DNA of 64,000 nucleotides, from positions 13,482,299 to 13,546,298 of the forward strand of contig JALMQS010000153.1 of assembly GCA_024734495.1 (NCBI GenBank), written 5' to 3'. This DNA is from Forficula auricularia (taxonomy: Eukaryota > Arthropoda > Insecta > Dermaptera > Forficulidae). The notes beneath the pieces are model-generated. The model made no database searches. It was not told the DNA's origin and was given only the letters and a program-made list of their open reading frames with translations. Positions 35,746-45,911 of this stretch are shown piece after piece. Positions within the stretch are counted from its first letter, which is position 1; the number at the start of each line of letters is the position of its first letter. Made by a program: the position numbers and the translations under genes.

Positions 35746-36055
35746 TTAACCCAGTCTTAATTTGTGCGAAATACACGATTTTCTAAGATTCAACACCCCT
35801 ACGCGCCTCAATTGGATACTAATCGAACAAATGCATTCGCCAATTCGTTTATGCCTATGACATATAGAGACTGAAACTGTCTTCCCCCGACCGTCTTTCC
35901 AGCAACTTATAACCTTCAATCTTTCAAGACCTGATCCACAGATACCTTCGACTCCTACCCAATCCCTAAATTTCTTCTTATCTTCAGGATACAAGGGTCA
36001 ATCGCGGACTACAGAGCTTGTACCTTCTTGGTGCAACTTCTTCTTGTATCAATAT
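35746..36055 (-). repeat. GC-rich ~300-bp repeat, copy B, inserted in a transposon arm
   Basis: Inverted copy of 35270-35565, lying inside the left arm of the TAGGGTGGT element: arm sequence breaks off after GTTTCAAGT and resumes at TTTAACCTGTGCC, while the other arm is continuous there. It therefore inserted after the transposon. An 82-codon minus-strand frame spans most of it. No clear target duplication. Confidence 0.75.
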
Positions 36056-36496
36056 AATTATAAAAAAATTTAACCTGTGCCCCACAGCATTGTAAGTTTC
36101 CTATCTAAATAACATAGGGTTAATTGGCATTGAACGATCAATTTTTTACTCAGGCCAAAGAATTTGAAACTCTTTAGACTATATCCTTATAATAGTAGCT
36201 ATTCTTCAAGATGCATCGTAGACACAGAGCACTTTATAGTTCCAAGCAACAGATTAATCTGAAGTCCTGGAAAGTAAAATTTAGAGAGAATAAATAAAGT
36301 GAAAAATCTATAAAAATTCTGAGGGATACCTAATATTATAAAGATGAAGTCTACAGACTTTCAAATTTTTTGAACCATTACTTTGAATAAAAAATTAATC
36401 GTCCAATGCCAAAAAACCCCATGTTATTTAGATAGGAAACTAACATCGCTGTGGGGCACAGGTTAATTTGAGAAGAGACTTGAAACATGGGGGATG

Positions 36497-36605
36497 ACCA
36501 AGAATCCTTGACTCATAGGAAATGAATATTAAATAAAATATTTATTTACTCTTATCTTTATTAAAGATGTTTCACCTTGCACCAACACCACAATATCTAC
36601 TAATT
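36497..36605 (-). mobile_element. 109-bp insertion with 12-bp target duplication
   Basis: ACATGGGGGATG occurs at 36485-36496 and exactly again at 36606-36617, flanking 109 bp that interrupt the right arm of the TAGGGTGGT element. On the minus strand the insert begins AATTAGTAGATATTGTGGTG and contains GGTGTTGGTGCAAGGTGAAAC followed by an A/T-rich part. A 12-bp duplication is more typical of target-primed retroposition than of hAT-type transposition. It has no A tail or tRNA boxes. Confidence 0.75.
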
Positions 36606-36705
36606 ACATGGGGGATGTTTTTTTTTTTTTTATTTGGAAGCATATGAGCAACCGTCAGCGTAAAAATTCGTAAATACCAAAAATAATCACCACCCTAATG
36701 TGTTC

Positions 36706-37424
36706 AGTGAAATCTCTAATAGGGGAATCGGATGGCTGCACTCGTATCGTCACTGCTTCAGAATGGCGGTTTTGATTATGATCTTGGAACTAGACGCCCA
36801 AGTTCAAGGCTCAGTCGCGGAAGAATAAAATTTGATCGTCTAAAATTAGGCCCTTGCACTAACACATGATAAAATTATTCATATTATATCTCATAGGACA
36901 AGAGTTTATTTATTAAATAAGAAAAAAAATTGTTAGTAATTATATATGAATATAGATTATGACTTGATAATTATGAAAAATGTTGAATATCATAACATTA
37001 TTACAAACAGTCTGCAAGAATTATTGCATGTTTGTTTAAGGAAGCTTGTTATGTCTCTGGTGTCTGCATTGATTTGAAATAAAACTCTTATTTCCTTAGG
37101 TATAAAATACAAAATTTTATTATATTTACATTTCATTTACAAAACCTATATCGATTTTTTAATGCCAATTTGCTTTCTACCCACCACCCTGTTCCTTTTT
37201 TAGAATATTATCGTTTTCACTTTTTTATTAGATGAAATGAAATTATGATTACTGGAATGATAAGAGGTTTTTAAAGAGAAATATGATTCTAGTTTCGCCT
37301 TCGTTAATCGAACAGAAATTGCTTTTAAATTTACTTTTCGCATTAAAGGGATATAATAAAAGGTCTAGCTAGTTATTGAATGAAGAAATGGTATAAGGTT
37401 TCAATTTATACCTTAGATTAGAGT
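36706..37424. other. Spacer with diverged direct repeat
   Basis: The parts at about 37100-37200 (AAAATTTTATTA.., TTTTAATGCC.., CCACCCTG) and 37361-37411 (AAGGTCTAGCTA.., TATAAGGTTTCAATTTATA) recur in the same order at 37795-37890 and 38036-38095, suggesting an old duplication or a second decayed copy of the 37784 element. No gene. Confidence 0.45.
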
Positions 37425-37660
37425 TTCTCAAAATGGAGCGTGAGCCCCAAGGGAAGTAATTTGAATTCTTTGGTGGGCAATTAAAAAATGTTATTGTATT
37501 CATCACCTCATCACAAGTATGGTAAAAAATCTTCATTATCGGCTCTAAATTATCGACTTTACAGCCCTGACTTTTGAAATCCTTTGCATAACAGAAACAG
37601 GGGGGATTCGAGATTTGATAATCACACAAGGATTTACAAAATATAATAAAATTATCATTA
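37425..37660. mobile_element. Possible hAT remnant (GAGTTTCTCAAAATGG end)
   Basis: GAGTTTCTCAAAATGGAGCG then GAGCCCCAAGGGAAG resembles one end of hAT elements with CAGAGTTTCTCAAA termini. No matching opposite end or duplication was found. A 99-codon frame on the minus strand covers it but has no transposase motif. Confidence 0.35.
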
Positions 37661-37783
37661 AACGTCATACAATAATTTTATAGAAAAGTGTGAATCTTAT
37701 TTATTCCTGCTAGAGGGAGCTAGTGGATGCCACTGTTGAGTGCCTCCATTGAATTGTAATGAAAATACTAGGTACTATTTCAG

Positions 37784-38500
37784 GATGTATAAGTATACAA
37801 AATTTTATTAAGGTGTCATTAGAATTGCAAAACTTATAGGGATTTTTCAATGCCTACATACTTTTCATCCACCCTGTAGATAGAATACTAATATTTTTTA
37901 CTAGTATAAAGCAATAGTGATTGATCAGAACAAGATTTTAATCTAAGCGAAATATATAGGGTTCTTTTTTTAAGTGATTGACAAAATTTCCATTATTACA
38001 GAGAAACAAGTCGTTAACGGCTTTTGGACGATAATAAAAGGATCTAGCTAAGTTATAAAAGGAATCAAAGAAATGCTATAAGGTTTCAATTTATATCTTT
38101 TAGCTCCTCTGAAGATTTATCCCTGGAAGGAATTTGACTTATTTCACAAAATAAATTTCAAAGTCTAACATTAATATCTTATAGGTGAAGAATATCGCAA
38201 TACTATAACTACATACAAGATATAGTTATTAAGAAAAAATATGTTTAAAATGTCTTTAAGAAAGACGCTTTTCTTTATACATTATAATCACAATGATCTA
38301 AAAAGTAGAATCCCCGGTGTCTAAATGTATGTGTATATTTCAAAACCAAGGAACTGCTTAAAATTTGGATTTTCTACCTTCATTAGTATTCTATCTACAG
38401 GATGGATGAAAAGTATGAAGGCATTGAAAAATTACTATAAGTTTTGCAATTCTAATGACACTTTAATAAAATTTCGTATTTACTTATACATCCTGACTTT
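37784..38500. repeat. Inverted-repeat element with ~110-bp arms
   Basis: The left arm begins CAGGATGTATAAGTA and includes TTAGAATTGCAAAACTTATA and CATCCACCCTGTAGATAGAA; the right arm at about 38393-38493 is its near-complement. Inner sequence (~500 bp) is unique and non-coding. The ends resemble CAGGGTGTATAA-type repeat ends, but no target duplication was identified. Confidence 0.75.
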
Positions 38501-39734
38501 AAAATAAAGAAAATAAAAAAAATCGGTTTGAGAATCCAAAGTTTAATCAACTGGTGTGGTCACCACACGACTTTCACATTCTCAGTTATTTGAAATCTTC
38601 GCGGCACTCCTAATTTAATCCCCCTTCCTTTATTTCAATCGGATTAAAATTTATACACGACTAATAACACCTGACACTTGATAAGTACACCAATTTAAAA
38701 AAAAATCGTTAGTGCCGTTTTTGAGTAAATCAAAAAAAAAAGAAAAATCTTTCATGTTAATGTCTACTTCCTGTGCTCCTATTTCAACCAAAAACTTGCT
38801 GTACTCCTTTTAGCCTATATTGAGCTTAAGTTTCGAATTTCATAACTCTGAGACTTATGGTTGCGAAACGAAGGGGGCGTACATAAGTACATACGCACTG
38901 GCCAATGGATTTTTAAGACATAAAATTCAATAGATTAAAAAAATGATTACCTAATTGTTACTTTTTTTATAGATGTAAATTTCTGGTATTAAATTAATAA
39001 AATAAACGTAAAAATATTTTGTCTTCGCGGCGCCTACCAAGACTGGTCCTCCGGGTATCATACTCCCATGGCCCTCACTAGATCAAAAACCAATTCAAAT
39101 ATAATAATATTTATAATGAGACTGAAGATGAAGGCAAATGCCTCAAAACTATATTCTCTAAGTCTAAGACATACAATTACATCAAGCAGGGAAGACACTC
39201 TTAGATTGATTGAGTCTTATTAATTTTAACAGCTAAAAACATTAGAATTTTATGTTTTGGGAAGTAAATGTATAAGTAGTAAATTAGTACCCTTATGTAT
39301 TTAAAGAGGAAAAATAAAAGTAAAAGGTTGGATTTCATAATGAAATGACTGGGAACCAGTTTATGAATGGAGATAATGTCCGGGGAGTTGTATTGAATGA
39401 AAGTGCAAGTCTCTCTTCTTACTTGTTGATAAAACAAGTACAAAAGGAAATGTGCACTTGAGAAAATTCAAAGAAAAACAACATGTATGCGAATACGAAG
39501 AATCTTTTTGCTTGTTTTTGTCTGTTTATTTATTTATTTTGTTGTACGTACGATTTAAACGTAATTCAAGTATTCATACTAAGCAATTGTGAAACAGTTA
39601 GGTACTTGAACAGATAAAACATGATTTGTAGCTACACTGAGTAGAATTAAAATCGCCCTTCATATAAAAAGACCAAGAACAGTCAACAAATGAATTGAAG
39701 AGGTTGTTCCTATATCTTTAATATGATATATAAA
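38501..39734. other. AT-rich spacer
   Basis: No gene recognised. ACATCAAGCAGGGAAGACAC at about 39180 may be a weak copy of the GACAACCTC motif. Confidence 0.5.
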
Positions 39735-40450
39735 TAATTTTTAAGAAAAAATAAAACCGACTTCAAAAAATTAAATGCAACAAATAAAATACACTAAAAG
39801 GTATAAAATAATTATTATCTTATTTAGTTACAACTAAACGACGAAATGTTAACATGAAATTACTTTTTGAAGTCGGTGCCAAACATATACCTTTGATGAA
39901 TCGCACTCGACTTAGTACGTTTGGAGGGTATGCTCGCTTTATAGGTATAGTTTGTTTGGAACCGACTTCAAAAAGTAATTGAGTGTTAATATTTCGTCGT
40001 TTAGTTGTAACTAAATAAGATAATAATTATTTTATACCTTTTACTGTATTTTATTTGTTGCATTTAATTTTTTGAAGTCGGTTTTATTTTTTCTTAAAAT
40101 TATTTTTTATTTTTCTCTTTTTAGTGATGTTATTAATAGTGATCATATCATCAGAGCTTGACCAAATTAATATGGCGCCATCCCTAAGATACCCCCTTTC
40201 CAATAAAAAAGAATCATCGAAATCGGTTCATAAAAAAATAAGTTAGGCCTGAACAAACCTAAACAAAAAAGGTCTAATACCAATAAAAAAATGGGACCAA
40301 TCGGAAGCTATTGAAACCCAATGCAATTTTTTTTTCAAACTCGGTTCACAATTGGCGGAGATATGAGGTAACATAAACACAAAAAAGAAAAAAAAAAAAA
40401 AAAATTCAATCGAATAGAGAACCTCCTCCTTTTTTGAGGTCGGTTAAAAA
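39735..40450 (+). repeat. GAAGTCGG foldback family, copy 4
   Basis: Same arms, tail and end (GAGGTCGGTTAAAAAT) as copies 2 and 3, but the loop between the arms reads GTGCCAAACATATACCTTTG first and ends TATAGTTTGTTTGGAACC, which is the reverse complement of the loop in copy 3. Arms are intact, so the loop has flipped relative to them. Confidence 0.88.
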
Positions 40451-40511
40451 TCATAGGTATTTTATAAAAAATATCTCGCTTTGAAAGGTTTTATTCAGGA
40501 TGAATAAATGA

Positions 40512-40714
40512 TACTGTATTAGATGAAGGAGGAGGTATCAGCCAAAGATGGAATCACTGGGTTCAATAAAACACCTTTAATAAAATGTTTCGGCCTGAAT
40601 TTATTTGGCCATCTTCAGTTAAATAAATTCGACCCGAAATATTTTATTAAAGGTGTTTTATTGAACCCAGTGATTCCATCTTTGGCTGATACCTCCTCCT
40701 TCATCTAATACAGT
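40512..40714. repeat. 203-bp foldback with CTGAAGA-hairpin-GAAAC core
   Basis: Arms from ACTGTATTAGATGAAGGAGG inward pair almost perfectly with the right half. The centre, read on the minus strand at 40587-40618, has CTGAAGA, T, a GGCC/GGCC hairpin and GAAAC. A 61-codon frame across the palindrome is a symmetry artefact. Confidence 0.9.
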
Positions 40715-40775
40715 TTCATCACAGCCACGAACTCTAACAATATGAATAAATGATAGTTGTATAAATTATTATACG

Positions 40776-41161
40776 CAGTCGACTCTCGATAATTCGAAAA
40801 CCAAGGGACTACAAGTAAAATTCGAATTATTAAGAGGAAAGAAAAAAATGAATTATTAAGAGTTTTTATTATATTTTTGAAATTATAGCTTAGATAAATT
40901 TGATATGTTATATAGCCTCAAGTAAAAAAGTAAAAATAATGAAAATGACAATAAAAGAACAAGCTGGTCCGAAGGGAGGTAAACATTGCTAGGAAATATT
41001 CGAATTATAAAGAGAGGAAGTAGCCTAGTTCGAATTATAGAAAGGTCTCTCCCCCTCTTGTTACGAAAAAGATTTCGAGCTATCGAGCGTATCGATACAC
41101 ATAATTTTTTCGATTTACCGAACTTAACAGCTGAAAAGTTCGAATTATCGAGATTCGACTG
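40776..41161. mobile_element. Non-autonomous pogo/Tigger-like element
   Basis: The left end CAGTCGACTCTCGATAATTC and the inverted right end CAGTCGAATCTCGATAATTC are near-identical terminal inverted repeats with TTCGAA following. TA directly follows the right end and lies two bases from the left end, consistent with the TA target of the pogo/Tigger branch of Tc1/mariner. Extra internal TTCGAATTAT blocks repeat the end. The 386-bp interior lacks a transposase; a 99-codon frame on the minus strand is not one. Confidence 0.75.
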
Positions 41162-41202
41162 TATAATAATATCAGAGAACAATTTGTTACCATTAGCATA
41201 GA

Positions 41203-41240
41203 TCAGTAGTCTTCAAACTGTCTTCCATGCAATGCTGCAA
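41203..41240 (+). mobile_element. Solitary hAT-like end
   Basis: CAGTAGTCTTCAAACTGTCT fits the CAG-N-G-N-TCTTCAAACT form of hAT termini. No inverted partner was found before or after the nested element at 41353-42006. The call is tentative. Confidence 0.3.
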
Positions 41241-41352
41241 CGAGCTTTTATTCGAATGTACTATTCATTTTAGCAAAATGTACTGTAATGGGTTAAAAAA
41301 TCGAAATTATTTTTGTATGTATATTGCATAAGTAATATTGCTTAATTAATTA

Positions 41353-42006
41353 CACTGATCGACAAAAATTTAACAAAAATTGCTCTTCGTAAAACTAACA
41401 ATAGATTCCAGTCGAGTTTTCTACCCTGATTATCCTGTAATTTCTCGATTTTTTACAAAACGTAACAGTTTTGAGATATTATCAGTCAAAATGACGAAAA
41501 AGGCCATTTTGACCTATTTTCGAGTCCCTTTAAATATGAAACAGCAATATTTGAAACCAAAATATTTTTTTGACGTAATAGAAAACAGCTTTCTCTTTGA
41601 TTTTCACATTACCACTTGTTTGAGGCTCAATTAGAACTCGAGTTATAACTAAAAATCTAAGACGTTATGTTTTTATCTATGTTTTTTATCCTTTACAATC
41701 ACGTAGTTTTAGTTTTTTAATTATAGCTCGAGTTCTAATTGAGCCTCAAACAAGGGGTAATGGGAAAATCAAAGAGAAAGCTGTTTTCTATTACGTCAAC
41801 AAAATATTTTGATTTCAAATATTGCTGTTTCATATTTAATGGGACTCGAAAATAGGTCAAAATGGCCTTTTTCGTCCTTTTGACCGATAATATCTCAAAA
41901 CTCTGACGTGTTGTAAAAAATCGGGAAATTGCAGGATAATCAGCGTAGAAAACTCTACTGAATCGCTTTGTAAGGTTTATGGGGGTAAATTTTTTGATGA
42001 ACAGTG
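41353..42006. mobile_element. Long-inverted-repeat element with CACTG ends, copy 2
   Basis: Arms of about 290 bp, homologous to 21803-22445 along their full length (GACAAAAATTTAACAAAAAT, GATTCCAGTCGAGTTTT, TTTTGAGATATTATC, GGCCATTTTGACCTATTTT, GAAAACAGCTTTCTCTTTGA, CAATTAGAACTCGAGTTATA). TTA lies at 41350-41352 and again at 42007-42009, a candidate 3-bp target duplication. The central loop is GTTATGTTTTTATCTATG-like in both copies. An 84-codon frame in the left arm is not supported as a gene. Confidence 0.8.
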
Positions 42007-42547
42007 TTATTATAAAAAATAATTATAAAAATTATAAAAAACAATGTACTCAACATCTTACATAAGTTTAATTTTAATTTTACTTGTCTACATTTTAGAC
42101 TGAAGATGGCGGAGAGTTTCCGCTGTAACTGTCTCTTTTCTTTGTAAATAAAACATCATACAAGACAATCCACATTTTATTCAACCCGAATAAAATCCTT
42201 GCTATTCACATCTAACAACACATCTGGTTCGCACGGGCTCTAGATACCTCATCAACAACACAAAATAAATTATTCCAGCGATCAGCGCCTTTAATCATTA
42301 AATTTTTTAGTAGACACGTCCGTTATTTCGTCTATGATTATTGAGAGAAATGTTTGTTAAGTTAAAGAAATCGCGATAGAATGTCATTTACTAAATCCGA
42401 GTTGGCATAGAAGAGTTGTATTTACTCCGAAATCCAAATCAGTTTTTCGCATTGGGAATACAAACATTCTCGAACAAGAATTAAATTTCTACGATTTTAC
42501 GTTCTTACGTCCAGGCTGACAGAAAAAAATCATGATTGAAAATGATT

Positions 42548-42566
42548 TTTCTCCGCGTTTCAGATA
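42548..42566 (+). repeat. Fragment of the 19558/47879 repeat
   Basis: TTTTTCTCCGCGTTTCAGA is shared with 20031-20049 and, inverted, 47921-47939. Only this short block is conserved here. Confidence 0.5.
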
Positions 42567-42597
42567 TTTTCATACATAATAAAAAAAAAAAAACCAA

Positions 42598-42782
42598 AGG
42601 GGGGTCAGGTTGGTCGAGTGAATAACGTATAAGTCTTCTAATCAAGCTATCGCGGATTCAAGCCCGACTCGCTGCTATCCGACTTTAATCTGATCCCTAC
42701 ATAATTGAGAAAAATTAATTAATATATATATAGTATCGTAAAATGGCTAACGGTTAATGCCGAGAAAGCCAAAAAAAATGAA
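42598..42782 (+). mobile_element. tRNA-derived SINE, family 1, copy 1
   Basis: Head GGGGTCAGGTTGGTCGAGTG (A-box) and GGATTCAAGCCCG (B-box, weaker), then a body with GATCCCTA, AGTATCGTAAAATGGCTAAC and GCCAAAAAAAATGAA. The same head and body order appears at 56383-56566, where the B-box is perfect. The tRNA part resembles a Ser/Leu class head. Confidence 0.75.
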
Positions 42783-43003
42783 CGATAGAAAGAAAAAACT
42801 ATTGACGAAAATCCCGATAATCGTGACATCTCTTAGAGCTATTCAGAATTAAAAATTACGTTCTTTACAATAGCGAATTCATCCCTTCTGATATCTATTG
42901 GCAGAAAATTATCGGGGGAAACAAAACCATTCTCACGTAAGAACAATATATTTACTTCCCCTTTAACCAGGGCCTCTGATTTTCGTCAATATATGGTAAT
43001 AGT

Positions 43004-43169
43004 CGAGGGGCGAACCGCGATCTAATATCCTGTTCACCTACTTCCACTTCCACTTTCATATCCAAGCAGAAAACAATAGATTAAGGGGAATTATCTAATG
43101 AATTCCAAAATAATTAAACATAATTCCAAAGAGGGTGTACACCTAATTCCAATCGCGGTTCACCCCTCG
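43004..43169. mobile_element. 166-bp MITE with perfect 8-bp target duplication
   Basis: GTAATAGT occurs exactly at 42996-43003 and 43170-43177. The ends CGAGGGGCGAACCGCGAT and, inverted, CGAGGGGTGAACCGCGAT match at 17 of 18 bases. An 8-bp duplication fits hAT or P-type transposition, but the CGAGGGG end is not one I can assign. Interior non-coding. Confidence 0.85.
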
Positions 43170-43491
43170 GTAATAGTTAACTCCCTGGAAAAACCAAAAA
43201 GTTCAAAATGATGTTTTTCTTTATAAAATTCCTTTGTTTTCTCTTATGCGTTTTAGCACCCCTATCATTAAAAATGCGTAAGAAAAAAAAGAATGGTAAT
43301 GTACATTTTGACCTTAAAATTAAAATTTTTTCGCTCTATTTTTTTAATCAATTCGCCTGTTTGACTTCTTTTTCGCAAGGTGTATGTCTGTCTGTTTGCC
43401 CATTTAGTTGTCCCTGATAGTCAACTGGACAACTCCCTGTTCTTTGCTCGATTATGATTATCGAAGGACATTCATTTGAAATTCCCCTCGA

Positions 43492-44016
43492 ATGAGACAG
43501 GATGTCTTGTCTGCTGCAAGAGAGACCAGCGAGTGCGTAGTATTTCCAATAAATAATCGTGGATCAGTGACCCTCTTCCTCTTGAGCCCCATCGCTTTGC
43601 GTACGACGCTTTCGCCAAAATTTATTGTTAGTGAAAATGAATTAATATGCGGAGAGAGTGAAAGGGATGAGAATAGAATGGTGAGGGCTACTTTTGGTAA
43701 AAATAAACAAGTGTTCATGTGTAGAGAGACTCTGTCCATCTCCCTCTCTCTGCAGTATTTTTTTTCTAAAAGCCATTCCAAAATGAATCATGGAATTTTT
43801 TATAGCTGTCAAGATTTAAGTATTGAAATGAAAATAAAAAATTTGAAATGTTTCTTTTATGCTTCTAAGAAGGTATATAAACAGATGAAATATCATATGG
43901 TGTCTGAAACTATTTTGGAAGTAGTCAAAAAAATTTTTTCATCTATTCTACTAATAGGTTGTTGGCATAAAAATTTAATTAGAAAGAATGAAGATGTAGT
44001 TGTATTAGTAATATAA
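43492..44016 (+). CDS. Hypothetical ORF of 174 codons, doubtful
   Basis: The longest ATG-initiated open frame in the window, starting at an ATG (MRQDVLSAARETSEC...) and ending TAA at 44014-44016. I recognise no domain. The first ~100 codons lie in a locally GC-richer stretch that is also open on the minus strand for 107 codons, and the last ~75 codons are Lys/Ile-rich as in random AT-rich translation. A pyrimidine tract ending CTCTCTGCAG at about 43747-43756 looks like a splice acceptor, so an exon is conceivable. No upstream or downstream gene context supports it. Confidence 0.15.
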   Translation: MRQDVLSAARETSECVVFPINNRGSVTLFLLSPIALRTTLSPKFIVSENELICGESERDENRMVRATFGKNKQVFMCRETLSISLSLQYFFSKSHSKMNHGIFYSCQDLSIEMKIKNLKCFFYASKKVYKQMKYHMVSETILEVVKKIFSSILLIGCWHKNLIRKNEDVVVLVI

Positions 44017-44138
44017 GTAGATATGTATGATAAGAGGTAGCCAGAAAAATAGAAATTAAATTTCCTTTTGCCTTACTTAATTTAGAAATTAATTATGAAA
44101 GATTTCAATTTGCCGATGGTAATAGATTCAAATTTTCT

Positions 44139-44419
44139 TAGAAAATCATAAGTTGGTGTCATCTATTAAATCGGATAGAATGGATTATTTTTAATTATAT
44201 GTCAGAAGGGTTGTTTTTCACGCCCTCGGGAATCGAACCGTAAATATTTTACTCTCAGAGTAAAATATTTACGCTTTTACATATGTCAGAGGAGTTCGCA
44301 TCCCGCAGGTGAGCCAGGGTTCGATTCCCGAGTGGGCGAAAAACAACCCTTCTGACATATAATTAAAAATAATCCATTCCATCGGATTTAATAGATGACA
44401 CCATCTTATGATTTTCTAA
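44139..44419. mobile_element. Two SINE family 2 copies head-to-head, forming a palindrome
   Basis: The left half (minus orientation) and right half (plus) both have the family 2 tail (CTTCTGACATATAATTA.., GGATTTAATAGATGACACCA) and remnants of the head with GGTTCGATTCCCGAG on the right and CGGGAATCGAACC on the left. Between them lies a near-perfect inner palindrome GTAAATATTTTACTCT and its complement (about 44250-44282). The arms are about 85-100 bp. Confidence 0.8.
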
Positions 44420-45911
44420 TAAAAATTAATTGATAGTTTAATTTGAAATAATGAATAGTATTGTTTTGTTTTAAAAAATATTTTAATCAAAACCAGAAAC
44501 TCTGTGACGACGTAGATGTCAACTTAAATATTTTTCTCCGTTTTGAAAATATACACAATGCAGTCTCAAATTAAGGAAAAAACTTAGAAATTTTGTTTTA
44601 TTTTCAGACAGTAAAAAACCAGTACCTACTTAGAATACTAAATAAGACTTTGAGCTGTATCGGTTTTTAAATTGAAGAATGAAAAGTACTTCATTATGTA
44701 AAACAATCCAACAATAAATTTCTCTCAAATGAGTTTCCTGTGAGAATTACCATTTTTGCTTTTTAAAACAAATATAGGACTTTTTCTTACATTAGATATA
44801 TTAGTATGTAACCGTTAAAAATTTTAATTTCGTGATTTTCAATCAATTTATTGGAGTTTGATTTATTTTTAATATATAGGTACACATAATGTATTATAAT
44901 TATTTATTGATCACAATATGAATATATAACATTGAAGTTGTGATCGACTTATTTATTCTGTGATCTTATATAAGATAAGTGAAGAATCAACCCCGAATTT
45001 CTTACAACGAAGTATGAAAGTAAAAGTATTACATTATCTTGCCGAAGGCTCAATTTTTGAAGTCTCCAAAACTTTAAAAGTTAATTCAACTCGGACAACT
45101 TCAAATAAAAGTATTCAATACCCTTAAGATATTGAAACTGAGTTTAGAAAAATAAAACCGATTTTTTAGAAGTTAGAGGCAAAACTCCACTGAAAATAGT
45201 CGGTGTTTGTGTGTGGAGTGCTATAATATCAGCATCAGAAAGTCACAGGAAGACGAAATTTCAAATTTAAGCTAGGAATCAACCAGCAAAGTTATTGTTG
45301 ACTTTTGGTCCAAAACCACACTCATCTTGTAGATTATGGTGATTTTTCTTCGTTTTTCTCAAAAATGAATCCTTGGTTCACAATATTATCTTTATTTCTG
45401 TGATATTTATTTATTTATTTTCATTATCTCGATTCAAACACTGTGAGGTGACTAATTTAAAAGAGGAAAATTGCTGAGATGATTTAAAAAAATGTGGGGG
45501 TTGCATTTGAAAGTCGTATGGACCACACAACAGCTGATTTATAATGCAATTAGGTGACAGAAAGAAAATACAGCACCTATATGTTTTGACAGGCTCTCGT
45601 CTTACTGAATACAAGAGAATGATCAAGAGTAAGAGTGAAGAGAAAGGTGTCTTGAATTTTTTGAAAGAAGAGAAAGAATCAGCCCCTAGAAATTATTAGG
45701 ATTATCGTATTAGTTAACGAACAAGTTGTGCACTTAAATGAGGAATTATTGATTCTACAAAAATGGTTATTTTATCAATATTCAACTCCAGTACTAGATG
45801 TTAAAAACTTATGAAAAAATGATATTTTGTTAAAAAAACCAAAAAACTACCCAGATTATTAAAAGGCAAATTTCATGTTATTGCATCATTTTGTTCGACA
45901 TTATTATATGT
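44420..45911. other. AT-rich spacer
   Basis: No gene or element end recognised. Confidence 0.5.

Larger units (their letters stand above)
35639..36697. mobile_element. DNA transposon derivative with TAGGGTGGT ends and 8-bp target duplication
   Basis: The flank ATGTGTTC occurs exactly at 35631-35638 and 36698-36705. The ends TAGGGTGGT and ACCACCCTA start long inverted arms (about 105 bp, then a further ~145 bp of matching inner arm: CCTGTGCCCCACAGC and CTATCTAAATAACAT at 36077-36118 and inverted near 36410-36465). 8-bp duplications and TAG-type ends fit hAT, though P-type elements also make 8 bp. No transposase remains. The left arm is interrupted at about 35744-36063 by the GC-rich repeat and the right arm at 36497-36605 by a short insertion. 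Confidence 0.85.

Noticed and set aside
40523..40708. 61-codon open frame
   Set aside because: It spans the 40512-40714 palindrome and its second half is encoded by the complement of the first; a symmetry artefact.
40883..41201. Overlapping frames of 99 and 71 codons
   Set aside because: They lie in the non-coding pogo-like element and consist of TTCGAATTAT repeats.
41380..41634. 84-codon frame
   Set aside because: Inside the left arm of the CACTG inverted-repeat element; not conserved as a frame in the copy at 21803-22445.
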